Assembly (NCBI GenBank): GCA_023213315.1
Contig: JAKCPI010007874.1
Location: 28,004-92,003 of the forward strand
Source of the DNA: Euborellia annulipes
Taxonomy: Eukaryota > Arthropoda > Insecta > Dermaptera > Anisolabididae
Reading direction: 5' to 3'
DNA: 64,000 nt
Below the pieces are notes generated by a model. It made no database searches. It was not told the origin of the DNA and was given only the letters and a program-made list of their open reading frames with translations. Below are positions 11,731 to 23,659 of the stretch, one piece after another. The stretch's first letter is position 1. Each line of letters opens with the position of its first letter. The position numbers and the translations under genes are program-made.

Positions 11731-12173
11731 GGTGTTTTTAAATTTTAATTCGAAAAACTATAACTTATATTAAAAAGCATAATAATACAATACTATACAC
11801 TCTGATGAAAATTTGTTTAAATCAATTACATATAAATTGATATAAAAATGTATAAGTTTATATAATAGACCTATATTTATTTATATTATATGTAAAATGT
11901 TTTAGGTCTTAATAATGATATGCATAACCAAAACTCATCTAGTAGCGGTGAGTCGGCCAATAAGTTTCTAATATCTTAAATATCTAAAATAAAATTTCAA
12001 TATTCAACAATTGAGGTTTTTATTCTTTATTGTGAGGTCCAACCATTCAAGTTTCGACAAGTAACCACTTTTGCATCAAAAGATTATCTTGTCCAGTTTC
12101 GTATTTAATCAAATAAAAAAATGTGCATTGATAATTTATATAGTAAAATAATATATACCAAGTATTCTACAGG

Positions 12174-12290
12174 CCAAACTGTTTTTTAGGGCAAACTAGT
12201 TCGTCCTGAGATAAACTCATTTTTCAGGGACCAAACTACTTTATCCTAAATGGATTAAGATAAACTAGTTTATTCTAAAAAACAGTTTGG
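12174..12290. repeat. Short foldback
   Basis: The arms CCAAACTGTTTTTTAG and CTAAAAAACAGTTTGG are perfect inverted copies. An inner pair (AACTAGTT) follows. Confidence 0.65.
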
Positions 12291-12299
12291 CATGTAACA

Positions 12300-13240
12300 T
12301 ATATAAGGTCAAAGGCCGGAAAATAAAGAAAAAAAAACTTAAATGAATTAAAAATCTACTATGGCCTTAGAAAGTGCTTAATTATTAAACTTAAAAAAAA
12401 ACTCTGTATTGATATCGTAACTCAAAGGAGAGTATATCTATTCCCTTCTGAGAAAATGCGCTGTGACGTAATCATTGGCTTTTACAAACAAGCCTATTTC
12501 CATATCGTCTATCACTCTCTCTCTCTCTCTCTTTCTCTCTTTACTTAAACTCTATTTTGAAAGAGACAAAAATCCAGGGGAATAGCTTTTAAATGGATTG
12601 GAGTCAACTCAGCTAAATAAATTAATATTTCAAAACGCAACTGTTGATATCATTTGTAATTTCCATCAGAAGACAATCTTCATAACAAGATCTCCGCCTA
12701 ATAAGGATCACCCTCTCCCCCCACCCCCACCCCCACCCGAGGACCATTACTTAAATGAGTCTGTCAACATTTGCTTTCCCCAAAATAATCCCCGAGTTTT
12801 ATTCATCTCAATTTCTATCTATTTATCTTTATAAATATGTACTCAGCACGATAAATAAACATAGAGACTACGCTTAATAAAAGGGCCTACACCTAGAGTA
12901 ATAATAAACAATTTATTTCACTATTATTGATATTATTATTATTACTAACATCTAGCCAGGTGGGTTTATGAGAATTTGAATTTATATTAATCTTGTATTT
13001 GTAGACCTGAAGACAGAAATTTGCCGAAAATGTGTAAGCGCACCAGGCGTTTGGTAAAATGTAGATCTTAAAAAAGAAACATTTTTTCTATAAGCGCGTC
13101 ACCATACATCCTTTGGAAAAACATACCGCGTAACTAACATAAATATTTTAACTCGTTTATTATCTGCTAATATAGCAGCTTGTTTAATAGATACTTATAT
13201 GTTTAACTAGACTACGATTGTGGGTGAATTTGATTTTGTA
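12300..13240. other. AT-rich stretch with CT microsatellite
   Basis: A (CT)n run near 12512-12540 and a C-rich tract near 12718-12738 are the only structured parts. No gene or repeat family is recognised. Confidence 0.4.
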
Positions 13241-13245
13241 TTTAT

Positions 13246-13860
13246 TACTTTCTTTCTTACCTATATGTATAATATATATTTATAGAGAGAAAGTATTGGA
13301 TTCATGTCAAAAATTCGATGTCGAGTTTTTGATGGATATACATGTTTTGATGCCCTCTGAATCCTGAGTTTTCGCGACATGGTATGTCTGTCTGACTCTG
13401 TGTGTCTGTCTGTCTGCGAACAAAATATATCAAGAACTAAAAAGGTGATCTGAAATTTTATATTTAAGTTAAATGCCTGTGCCCTCCTGGGACGTAACAC
13501 GAAGACCTTGAATAAAATCAACCAAAAAGTACTAGTACTTTACTGATGCACTTTTTCAGTTATTTTTCAACGATTTTGATTAAAATTCATAAATCAATTA
13601 TTTTTTAGATGCTCTTTAAATTTTATATTCTCATTTTGCTTTTGAAATCATATGAAGACCATTTTACTCTTCTACTTCACGGGAAGGATAGAAGAAATGG
13701 TTGCCATGGTAACAAAATATAAATATTTTCCCATGCTTATAAATTTTATTACATCAGTAGGCCTAACTAAATAAATATATGTCGTCACAAAAAAATCTGG
13801 TGTTAAAAGCACAGTACACAACTTTCTCTTACCAAAGGTGTGCTATGTGACCAGTCTTTA
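13246..13860 (+). repeat. DR1 copy, nearly full length
   Basis: It has the 5' hairpin, a short GTCTGT-rich microsatellite slot, AGTACTAGTACT, an intact X-box GTTGCCATGGTAAC (13700-13713) and part of the 3' hairpin. The last arm of the hairpin is lost. Confidence 0.85.
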
Positions 13861-14245
13861 CTTTTATAAAAAATTTAGTAGCTATTATAAATAGTATAAC
13901 TCATATTTTTTTAGCAATTTAAGGTAGGCTATTATTTCAATAGGTACACATCTTCTTTTCATATGCTAAAAATTATCAAAACAAACCATTTTCATTCCTC
14001 ACTCCTTTAATTTATATAGTATTTTAATAAGGTTTTATATTTGACTCGTACCCTACAAATAATGGCCTTTATAAATGTTCCAGAAGGCGGAGACCCTTAG
14101 TTTCTTATAAATCTTGTTGCATACAATGGTAGGTTTATTTTTCCCGTACCTGAAGAGAAATTAACGGTCAGGAGAGGGGAATAAATAAACGAAAACAGAG
14201 ACAGTGGGGCGGGTCTAGCTCTAATACATCATATGTTGAAATTAG

Positions 14246-14285
14246 CCTCCTGACAAGAGTTTTCCGCGAGACCGAAACGTCGGAA
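14246..14285 (+). ncRNA. Decayed hammerhead-like motif
   Basis: UCC, CUGACAA, a spacer ending in GACC, GAAACGUC and GGA occur in the hammerhead order. Terminal UCC/GGA can pair. CUGACAA differs from CUGANGA by one base, so it is probably inactive. Confidence 0.35.
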
Positions 14286-14514
14286 TATGATCGATGTCGA
14301 TAGAGGTGAGAGAATCGCACAACGGAAAGTCTCTTGCATACAAAGCCGGGGGAATTCCCCAATTCACTTGAAAATTAGCGGGGGATTTGTTGGCTACCCC
14401 GATACACCGTCACCCCTCCTAAATGATTAAATTAACCTTCTTGAAAAACAAATGGAAACTGTAAGTATTAAGTTCAATTATTTTAATCGTCAGTTCAACT
14501 AACAAGCGACTAAC

Positions 14515-14937
14515 CAGGTCTATTCTCTAAAAACAGACGTTAAAATATAAAATAAACAAATAGGTGTTAAAAGTAATGTAAAAACAATCAGCGTTAAAAA
14601 AATACTATTCAAAATCACTTCATTGCCCCAAATAGCTATTATGTTAACAAACATTTAAAGCCAAAGTGTTAACATTTAGTAAATAGTGTTAAAAATTAAT
14701 GTCATGTCTAGCGGGTGTCTTTAATATTTTAATGAAGTGTTTAAAATAAACATGGCGTCCTTAACCTAAAAAGTAAGGTTATGATTTTGATAGCTTTGAA
14801 ATAAATGCAACATGTTAACGTCGCTGTTAAAACTTTGTTTAGAGAATAGCATTTTTAACGGTGATTGTTTCTACATAACTTTTAACACCCATTTGTTTAT
14901 TTTAAATTTTAACGCCTGTTTTTAGAGAATAGACCTG
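14515..14937. mobile_element. MITE with about 35-bp terminal inverted repeats
   Basis: The ends CAGGTCTATTCTCTAAAAAC and the complementary right end are almost identical, and flanking AAC repeats at both sides give a possible 3-bp duplication. The interior has repeated TTAACA/TGTTAA motifs. A diverged relative is at about 63000-63535. Confidence 0.75.
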
Positions 14938-15155
14938 AACGTGTGTTAATTCTCGATTTATAAAATAAACTTTAACACTTTTAAGATTTTTTGCCTATGA
15001 CAGAATTTTTGTTTGATAGTTGCACTAATGATTCCGAAGTGCACATTTAAATATAATAATATTGGTAGCAAAGTAATAATTTCTTGTTCATTTCTAAAAT
15101 TAAAATTTCTTCCCAAATCTTACAAGATGTTAGATGAATTGCATGCCATTTAATA

Positions 15156-15410
15156 AAAATCTGGTGTGACTGGTCGAACATCACACATCTTTCCCTTACA
15201 TTCGATATTGAAAGTCGTGCTCTGTTCTTGTCACACCAGATTTTTTGTGTTGACATATATTTAGTCTATATTTGAATTCAAGATTTAAAATACATACATT
15301 AGAAAAATATTTATATTTAATTACCATGACACAATTTCTCCAATCTTTCCTATGAAGTACAAGAGTAAAGTGATCAAAAGATTTAAAGAATATACATTTT
15401 AAAGATATGA
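15156..15410 (-). repeat. DR1 copy, 3' end only
   Basis: The terminal hairpin (starting TCTGGTGTGACTGG) and the X-box region are present, the latter mutated to TTACCATGACA. The rest is absent. Confidence 0.75.
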
Positions 15411-15485
15411 GATATTTTTTTTTTATCTCCCTCTAGGCTACTGAGGATATGGATTTAAGATATTAATTATATTTTTATCATTTAA

Positions 15486-15608
15486 TGTACTGGGTACGAT
15501 CCTCACGCTGATTTCTCATAGTCACCTACCAGAAGTTTCGCCGCGCTTGACTACACTACTCAACTACAACGATTGTCATACTGTTACTCTACTCCACAGC
15601 AGGCCCCC
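15486..15608 (+). repeat. GR family fragment
   Basis: Matches the 18345 copy through CACGCTGATT, TTTCGCCG.GCTTG, CAACGATTGT and TGTTACTCTACTCC. Confidence 0.55.
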
Positions 15609-16180
15609 TTTATACAAATGTAAAAAAAAAAAAAACTATAAATATTTTCTTACTGTTTTCCTTAAAAGCATCTACGAATAGTTAGTAATTTTTTAAATTT
15701 TAATAAAGGTCCTTAACCAATATTCAAATTGACATTGAACGGCTAATAAAAAAAAAAAGATGAGAATCGTAATTTTTTTGTTGAATTTATTCAAAGCATT
15801 TAACAGCAAACAAGGCTCGGATTTCGACTCAAGAGTCCTGGCAAATAGAATCCCCTGGCCAATAGAAGTGATTGATTGGCCGAAGGGAGAAAAGGGCTTT
15901 GTTTAAGCCCAGGCAGTGCAGCAGCAGCCCTCGAGTACTTGTCACGTTCCCTCCTCAGTCAGCGCGGTTTCACTTATTAAATAAATTTGCATTGGAATTT
16001 TATATAGTTTAGTGAAATAATTAAATTATCTCTGACAATATAATATCTAAAGTTACTAGACTAATAATAAATACTTTGTTTATTAAAGCTTTTGTGGTTT
16101 GAATTATTGTTATTAGGAGAATTTTTATTTATAGACCACATTTTGTGGGAAAAAATCCACTATTATAATATAATATTATA

Positions 16181-17110
16181 TACTTTCTCTTATCTATATT
16201 GTATATATGTTAATATATGCATATAGAGAAAGTGTTGGATTCATGTCAAATTTGAAATTTTAATGGAAATACACGTTTTGAGATCCCCTGAGTCCAAAAA
16301 AGTAGTTCCCACAAAATAGGCTGTCTGTGTGTGTGTCTGGGAAAAAAATATCTCAAGAACGAAAAGAGCTAGAAGGTTGAAATTTTATATTGCAAATATT
16401 TAAGTTAGCCAGCTCCCTGGGACGTATTTTGAAAATTAGCCAAAAAGTGCTAGTACATTATTGATGTACTTTTTCAGTTTTTTATTTTTTCTCAAAATTC
16501 TCTTTAACCATTTTAATTAAAATTCCTATATTAATTATTTTTTAGATCCTCTTTAAAATGTATATTCTCATTTTTCCTTTGAAATTGTTTGAAGCACACT
16601 TTACTCTTACACTTCTTAGATGAGATAGGAGAAATGGTTGCCATGATAACAAAATATAAGTATTTTCTCATGTATACAATGTTTTTTCAATCATGTTTTT
16701 TGATATAATGTTTTTTCATGTTTTTTTTTATTTTTTTATTTAGTGTAGAGCTTATCGGCCATCCCTTACAATACATACATATAAAATTACAAAATATCAA
16801 TATAAAATAAAATCAATAAAAATACAAAAATAAAGCAAAGTCAAAACAATAAAAGTACAATAGTAAAACAAAATTAAAACAATAATAAAAGTTTTTTCAT
16901 GTAAGGATATTTTTGTAACAATGTTCTGTGTTTTTTGATACAATGATAAAATATTGTAAAAAGTGTATGGTGGAATGGCCTCTATCAAAATAAATTTAAA
17001 AAAAAATCGACGGAACTAAATGTCTGTCGACACAAAAAATCTGGTGTGGCAAGCACAGAACTCAACTATCAAAGGTAAGAGAGGGTTGTGTGCGACCATT
17101 CACACCATTC
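16181..17110 (+). repeat. DR1 copy with a large insertion
   Basis: DR1 runs from its 5' hairpin to the mutated X-box (GTTGCCATGATAAC), is interrupted at about 16684-17013, and resumes with GTCTGTCGACACAAAAAATC and the 3' hairpin. The insertion has a T-run at its left end and an A-run at its right end, like two opposed retroposon tails. Confidence 0.75.
16684..17013. mobile_element. Retroposon-like insertion in DR1
   Basis: Minus-strand text resembling a LINE 3' tail (TATGTATGTATTGTAAGGGA with a downstream A-run) begins near 16735. A plus-strand tail-like GGAATGGCCTCTATC with an A-run ends near 17010. No ORF. A related tail is at 52071-52200. Confidence 0.4.
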
Positions 17111-17339
17111 TTATTTGAAATTTAATTAGATTATTTTCAAAACAGGAAGCGTTTGGCTACTCCTTTGAATTGAGCCTTTATAAGAAAACTCATCCCGTAT
17201 AAATGTTTATCTTTAAAATTTTGTATATACAATAAATATTTGGGTTAGGTTGTAAGAGAGTTCTTTTTTTAATAATCCTCCCCCGCAGCAGGGGTTGTTT
17301 TAAGACGACCAACGTGTCGACAAGCCAAACCCACTTAAT

Positions 17340-17830
17340 AAACATAGAACTAATATTATTATTGCGAGCCCAAAGGGCGGCGACGAGTCGTTGCTTTCTT
17401 CTTTATTAAAAGCCCGTCTTATGCAAGCCACTCTGCGTAATGCCGGGAAATTAATAGGCTACCATGTCACTACAACGTCTTGGATTAAATTACACACACA
17501 GACAGAAGCAAACACACACACTTTTTTTCCTTAATTGATACTATTATTATTTATATATTCGATTTAAACTGAACTGTCAAGGTCTTAGATTGTTTTATGA
17601 GAAATGATAGGGAGGCCTGTAATGGAGCCGGCTGTTGCTACTAATGTGGATTACGTGTAGCGTGTAGTGGCTGTAGCTGTTGCCATTGGTGAATGCGTGT
17701 CCGGGATCCTGGACCCGGGATGATGAATGACTTGGCTGGAATGTCAGCTACTGTGCAAGACACCGAAACGTCGAGTCACCGCCACCGACCGAGACTCAAA
17801 GGCCCCAAAAAAAAAAAAAAAAAAAAAAAT
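17340..17830. other. GC-richer single-copy island
   Basis: The block contains an (A)n run (17808-17829) and, near 17740-17790, TGATGA followed some 40 bases later by CACCGAAACGTCGAG. The latter may be a decayed hammerhead-like 3' core. No convincing ORF. Confidence 0.3.
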
Positions 17831-18239
17831 TAAAATAAAAAAAACAAACCAACAAAAGGAAACAGAAAATGCATTCAAAGAATAGTTCATAATAACATTT
17901 ACTATACAAAAGATTTAAATCAAATGAAATATTTTTTTTCATTCTCATTAGATGGTAATTTTATTAAACAAATAAATAAGCATTTTTTTGACCATATAAA
18001 ATTCTATAATTTGCGGATTTAAAAACGTAACTCTTGTAGCGTGGAGCTCGGAAAATGAATTTGACAAATATTAAATACTACATCAGTAAAGTGAACTCCA
18101 AACAATTTTCACGAAAAATTTTACTGATATACTTTTTAAAGGGCATCTTAAATATAAATAGTTGATTTCTATTTATTTCAAAAGATTAGTATTCAATTCA
18201 ATTGAAAAATCTAAATCGGTTTGTGTGTAACAAATCGCA

Positions 18240-18712
18240 TTTTTATTTTTATTAAAGTAAAGGGGGTAATGACCCCCCCTCCTCCCCGAGATTTGAAAAA
18301 AAAAAAATTTACTTTTAATGTAAAATTTTACAAATTAATACTTTTTTTAAACCCTTTTCGGCTACAGAGGCCATTTAGGGGTGATAAATTTATTTATTTA
18401 ATTGAAAATACATAGTATCAATGGCTACCGTGGGGCGTTCCACACGCTGATTGCCGGGGGTCACCAATCCCGAGCTTTCGCCGTGCTTGGCTTTACTTAA
18501 CCGCAACGATTGTGGTGACTGTTGCTCTTCTCCGTTGCCAGGCTCCCCGGCCAAAAATTAATACTTAAAAATTTGATTTGTATTTATATTCTGGCAAACA
18601 AGAACAGAAGGCGCCTTTAAATTGCCGAAATTAAGAAAAAATTGTGTGCTGTGAGACCGGTCACACCACATTACTCCCCCCCCCCCCGAGAAACACCTCT
18701 GGATCCGCTCTT
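18240..18712. mobile_element. hAT-like MITE copy, split by a GR element
   Basis: It shares TTTTAATGTAAAATTTTA, the CTGGCAAACAAG segment and the C-run plus GAGAAACACCTCTGGATCC end with the element at 10089-10344. A GR copy is inserted at 18345-18556. The 5' terminus is degraded. Confidence 0.65.
18345..18556 (+). repeat. GR family copy
   Basis: Begins CCTTTTCGGCTACAGAGGCC and ends GTTGCCAGGCTCC. Related segments are found at 11626, 15486 and 60525. No ORF or terminal repeat was seen. Confidence 0.6.
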
Positions 18713-18825
18713 GGTTATTGATCTGAAACTTTCAGGATCTTAATATTTTATTAGTACCTATAAATTCTCTATGTATCGTTGAATATCTTTCGAGGGTAAA
18801 TTCACCGTCTTTTTTTTTTTTTTTT

Positions 18826-19086
18826 TTAAAAAAACATTCACACTTTTTCTCATTCACACTCACATTCACACACTCATTCACACAGTCTTCTCGGCAACTT
18901 AGGCCATTTAAGACTTTAAACGATATCTGTTAATGAGTATTATACATATTGGGGTCCAGGATTTTTATTTAAGTCATTTGGTATCCAAATGCCTTAAATA
19001 AAATTATCGGACTGCCTGGGGTCCGAACCCGCGACGTTCGGTATAGAAGGTAGACACGCTACCAACTACTCCAAGCCCCGTGGGCT
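18826..19086 (-). repeat. SINE-1 copy (tRNA-derived), full length
   Basis: On the minus strand it has a tRNA-like head (GGCTTGGAGTAGTTGGTAGC) and a B-box-like GGGTTCGGACCCC. After these come CAGGCAGTCCGATAATTTTA, a palindromic ATTTAAG..TTTGG segment and a GTGTGAATG-rich tail. Family copies occur on both strands. Confidence 0.75.
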
Positions 19087-19099
19087 TCACCGTACTTAT

Positions 19100-19930
19100 A
19101 CCCCTAGGGCTTTTTAATATATACTATTTCCGGTACCAACATGAAATTAAGCTAGATTCTTGTCTTTGGAAGGCTTCGGGCACTAATACTTTACTGAAGT
19201 ACTAGTTTTTTTTCCAATTTTCTAAAACTAAAAACCCATCGAGCCTCAGATCGGTCATCCCGGAACTCTTAAATAAACTATGTATTTTTTAAGAAAAATA
19301 ATTTTATGTGTTAAGAGCTTGCTATTTTTATTTTTTTTAATAATTAAGCATTCCATAAATGAAAATAATTTGTTCAGAAAGTTTCGGGTTATTATTCTCA
19401 TTTTATTAATTAATTTAATTAAATTCTTTACGTTATAAAAAAAAATATTCTGTAAATTACAAAACTCGGCCTGCTAAAAGATGTTAATTCTAATTGGCAT
19501 TGGAGTGGGGGTAATCATTTCCAGCGGCGTAATTAGGAGCGCGGGGCGTTGCGCTTTTCCCGGAATCTCATGCGCGGGTGTAATTGCACCTTGGAACGAG
19601 AGAAAAAAAAAATAAAATGAGTGCCACGCAGGGCACGACACTTCCCGATACTCAAGATCGATTATTTATTATTTATATTAGACAAATAAAACTCCAAGGT
19701 TTCAAAGGAATTCATTAACTAGAACAATTATTATAAATGCTATAGAAACCCGATAATCCAGATTAATCGTGAATGGGTGTCGTCCGGAAAAATAAATTTT
19801 CGCATAATCAAAGGTAACTTAAAGAAAAATAGTTACATTTGGCAAAATTTGTTTAAAAAAAAATTAAATATAAATAAATTAATAAAATTTTTCAAAAGTT
19901 CTTGCACAACACATTAATAAATTTGGGCTG
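19100..19930. other. AT-rich stretch with a DR1-core-bearing fragment
   Basis: At 19120-19230 a fragment with TATACTATTTCCGGTA and ACTTTACTGAAGTACTAG resembles 48540-48660. It carries the TTTACTGA.GTAC core of DR1 in another context. No gene is visible in the remainder. Confidence 0.4.
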
Positions 19931-19931
19931 A

Positions 19932-20176
19932 CTTCGGTAATTGAAAGTTATGTTCTGTGCTTGTCACATCACAGATTTTTTTTTTTTTTTGATATATTCA
20001 TGTGCCGTGGAGAGAAATGGGAATAATTCTCTTCTAACTACAATAAATGTAAAATTTCAACCCCGTAGCTCATTTCCTTCATCTTTATTTTGAACATAGA
20101 CATAGGCAGAGATAGACTATTTTGTGGGACGCTCTTTTATTGAACTCAAATTCCATCAAAATCTCGACATTGAATT
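19932..20176 (-). repeat. DR1 copy, internally deleted
   Basis: Joins part of the 3' hairpin to the 5' half (CTCATTTCCTTCAT, then CCATCAAAATCTCGACAT). The X-box and the AGTACTAGTACT core are missing. Confidence 0.65.
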
Positions 20177-20235
20177 GTAAGAGGAAGAAAAAAAAAATTG
20201 GTAAAATATTTTTTTATAGCATTTCTTTTTAAATT

Positions 20236-20392
20236 AAGTGTGTTTCGGCATCGAAGGCCATTTAGAACCCCGTCTCTATTTATTTCATTTGGATTGGCTA
20301 CCACTCTAATAGAAATAAATGTCGCATGTGACGGGATGCGAACCCGCGACCCTTGGTACAAACGGCTAACCATTACAATGCCCGAGGGCATA
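20236..20392 (-). repeat. SINE-2 copy
   Basis: Good match to 6920-7090 in inverse. The B-box-like part reads GGGATGCGAACCCGCGACCC in the plus strand. It is followed at once by an opposed SINE-2 tail fragment (20413-20456), so the two make an inverted pair. Confidence 0.7.
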
Positions 20393-20412
20393 ACTTATCA
20401 CTTAAATAAATA

Positions 20413-20456
20413 AGGTCGGGGTCTAAATGGCCTTCGATGCCGAAAAAGACCTTAAA
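20413..20456 (+). repeat. SINE-2 3' tail fragment
   Basis: GGGTCTAAATGGCCTTCGAT, then GCCGAAAAAGACCTTAAAAG and an A-run. Confidence 0.6.
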
Positions 20457-20799
20457 AGAAAAAAAAAAAAAAAATTAACACGATATTAGTATTTTCTCGA
20501 TATGTAAGTATTTTTTCTTCTAATAATATTTGTATTTTTCGAGATTCGCCAGGGAGGATTTGAACCCACAACTCCCAGACTTTCCAGCTCTGATTCGGGT
20601 AACTTTATTTTTGATTTAAAATATGAGTTGTGCGATGGACTTGAAAAAATTTACCTCTCACCTATTTTTGGCTTTAAATGTATTTTTTATGTTACTTCAT
20701 TTTAGGGAAATTATTAAAAATTGATTTTTTTTTACTAACTTTCCATTTTATTAACTCATAAGAAATCAAAATTGTTAATTGTAAAAGCAACAAACATCG

Positions 20800-21030
20800 A
20801 TACTTTACGATCTCTTGGGGTGACAATCCGTCATTTATCATGATATTCGTCGTGATTAATATAGACCCCGGCTGAGTGAGTTCAAATCGGTGCCTATTAT
20901 CTGTGCATTAATGTTATCACCCTATGCGTGGGTGGGAGGCTGGGCTCCATTGTCCCTGCATCTTCCACCGGGGAGAGAAACATTTGCAATCTGGCCAAAC
21001 AAAACAAATACGCGCCGCTAACATGAATAA
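20800..21030. other. Candidate conserved non-coding element
   Basis: A single-copy, mixed-composition block with clustered core motifs: TTATCATGATA near 20835, GATTAATAT near 20856, GCATTAATG near 20905, GCGTGGGTGGGAGG near 20926 and ATGAATAATTG near 21023. Homeodomain-type cores are common by chance in AT-rich DNA, so this is suggestive only. No ORF. Confidence 0.3.
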
Positions 21031-21325
21031 TTGCTCTGTTTCTTACTTAATTCAAATGTTAGACATGAATGCCGGGATCATGTTTTAAACATATTCCTAA
21101 AGGGCGTAAGAAAAAAATATTAATTCAACAACATAGATCATTTAAATAGCAACGACTCATATGTCACCGGATTTTATATCTATAAAATATAATATATTCA
21201 TCTGCTCTCTTTTTTTTCCTTCTCTTGTGTTACAGTATCACACGTAGGAGAATAAAATTTAATAATATAGGCCAATAAAATGTTGTGACAGAAGGAATTT
21301 AAATATTTTAATTGAAGCAAAAAAA

Positions 21326-22068
21326 ATCTGTAGTGACTGGTCGTACAGCACACAACCTTCTCTCAACTTCGGTAATCGTTCTGTGCTTGTCACACCAGAT
21401 ATTTTCTTTTTGTGTCGAGATATATTTAGTTTCCGTTGATAGGTATATTAAAATTTATGAACATGAGAGAAGAATGCCTGGACCCCCAATATGTAAATTA
21501 ACAAATAATAAGTATCGTTTAGTCTTATATGGCCTGAGTTGCCGAGAAGACTGTGTGTATGTGTGTGGAAATGGGAAAAAAGTGCGAGTGTTTTTAAAAA
21601 ATTATAAACATGGGAAATTATTTATATTTTGTTACCATGGCAACCATTTCTCCTGAAGTAGGGCCTACAAGAGTAAAGTATAATTCGAACAATTTCAAAG
21701 GCAAAATGAGAATAGGGGCTTAAAAGAACATAGAAAAAATAATTGATTTTTGAATTTTAATGAAAATCGTTAGAGTGAATTTTGAGAAAATCCAAAAAAA
21801 AAAAAACTGAAAAAGTACATCAGTAAAGTACTAGTACTCTTTGGCCGATTTTGTTCAAAAGCTTCATGTCCCGTGCCAGAGGGGTGGTAACTTAAATATA
21901 AAATTTCAATCTCCTAGCTCTTTTCATTCTTGAGATATTTTGTTCACAGACACACACAGACTGACCATGTTGCGAAAACCATTTTTTTGGATTCAGTGGA
22001 CCTCAAAACGTGTATCTGTGTTGACTTCGAATTTTTGACATGAATCCAATACTTTCTCTCTCTATATA
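21326..22068 (-). repeat. DR1 copy with SINE-1 tail inserted
   Basis: 3' hairpin, intact X-box (21631-21644), AGTACTAGTACT core and most of the 5' hairpin are present. A SINE-1 3' part (21475-21606) is inserted between the hairpin and the X-box. Confidence 0.85.
21475..21606 (+). repeat. SINE-1 3' fragment
   Basis: AATGCCTGGACCCC..ATAT, GTCTTATATGGCCTGAGTTG and GGGAAAAAAGTGCGAGTG match the SINE-1 tail. The tRNA-like head is missing. It lies inside a DR1 copy. Confidence 0.65.
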
Positions 22069-22319
22069 TTAACAAATACTAAGAGGGTAATAGCTACGTG
22101 GAATTTTAATATTGATAAAATGAAGATTTTAGAAAAGGAAAAATGGTTAGATTTCGGAAATACTTATTCGCTTTAATCTACATAGAAAATAAAGATCAGA
22201 AGTATCAGAACAATAATATTTCTTTATTCAAATATATTCATTAAATGATTGTAGATATAGTTAAGAAACCTTAACCATCATTTCTTTCTTGTTCGGAATA
22301 AAATCTTAAGTTGGCGGAC

Positions 22320-23170
22320 AAGTTTTATTCGGGTTTCTCTCTCCTCTATAAAGAAAGAATGCATATGGAGGGCCCTTGGGATCGAATATCGCCGTGCGAA
22401 ATGTGAGAAAAATATAGCCATGCGATTGCACTGGAGTAGGCACTCCTCCTCCTCCGCCCTCTGGGGACCTATTCTAGAGTTTTACGAGCGTCCAAATTGG
22501 AGCGATCAAAACTTTGGCCAAAAATCGATCTGCCGTAACATGAGCCCTAAACTTGACCAAGGAAGGGCGAAAGGCCGACGGCCATAAGGGAAATTCAAAT
22601 GCCCGACAGTTTTCTTTAACGACACACCAAGGGTGGAAGAGTCCCGGTGACCCAGAGCGAGGCGAATCCATAACTATAATAAACAAGAGAAAAGGGAGGG
22701 AGTATAATCAAGGGCTAATTGCCTTCCTATGGTCGTAAATTCGGCGAGGAGACCGCACCGAACGTGTAATGGATGCTCTCGGTATCTAGAACTAGACCGC
22801 AGAAGAGCAGCAAGGATTCTAGAATGCACCGCAAATCCCAAGACGTGAATGAATTAATATCCGTCTTGGTTCTTTTTTGGTCTCAGTCTTGTTGGTCTTG
22901 GTCTCTCGAATCTCGTGGTGATCAGCTCCCTAGACGGGATTTTTGCCAGCCCTTCGCCCTTGCTTACTTCATCCCTTTGGTCCTCCCCAGGGCCCGTTCC
23001 ATCTTCTCTCCCCTCGTTTCTTGCGACCCTATCGCGGGGTCACGGTTAAACACGTAATTTGTGTCGTCCCCCATACCCATCCTCCTGCCAATGACGTCAG
23101 ATTGGCCTCCGGACATCTCTAAGAAGAAAAAAAAAGAAAGAAAACCTCCCCTGGTCAAAACAAAAACTCT
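22320..23170. other. Longest single-copy GC-richer island
   Basis: This 850-bp block shows no repeat match. It contains a TATAAAG (22347), GATCAAAACTTTGG near 22506 (TCF/LEF-like) and several short open frames on both strands (61-94 codons) with no domain or convincing splice borders. It could be a regulatory element or untranslated exon sequence. Coding is unlikely because no frame stands out. Confidence 0.35.
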
Positions 23171-23659
23171 TATTTTTATGATAAAATCGTATTCTCTCTA
23201 ATTGACGAGATTAACTTTTAGAAACGTATTCATTCATCATTCTTCTAAATATAATTGAAGAAATTCTGAAGTGTGAATCATTAAGTTTCTCCCTTTTCTC
23301 TCTAAATGATACATTAGAATAGAATAAATTTCACAGAAATGTCTCGGCAAAAGGTCCAAACATGTTGATGTATTAACATTTCAACAAAATCATCAGTCTT
23401 TATTAAATGAAACAAATTTTTCCTGTATCTTATCGACATAAAAAATTCTTCGTGAGCCACATTCTAGTTAGTATTCATTCTCTTGATAACTTACACGGAG
23501 CATGCATGCATGTTGAGTTTTAATGGAGATCTGAGTTGGGTTGCCTATCTTTCAGGAAACAAAAACGAATTTATTAATGAAAACTTGGTGGAGAGGAAGC
23601 CTCAAAATTAAATTACATTTATAGCTTAAATTCAAATCTATTATTCAAAAAATAGGAAA

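Noticed and set aside
14140..14176. Minus-strand TCTCTTCAG|GTACGG as a recursive splice site
   Set aside because: The donor half is weak (GTACGG) and nothing else nearby supports a minus-strand gene.
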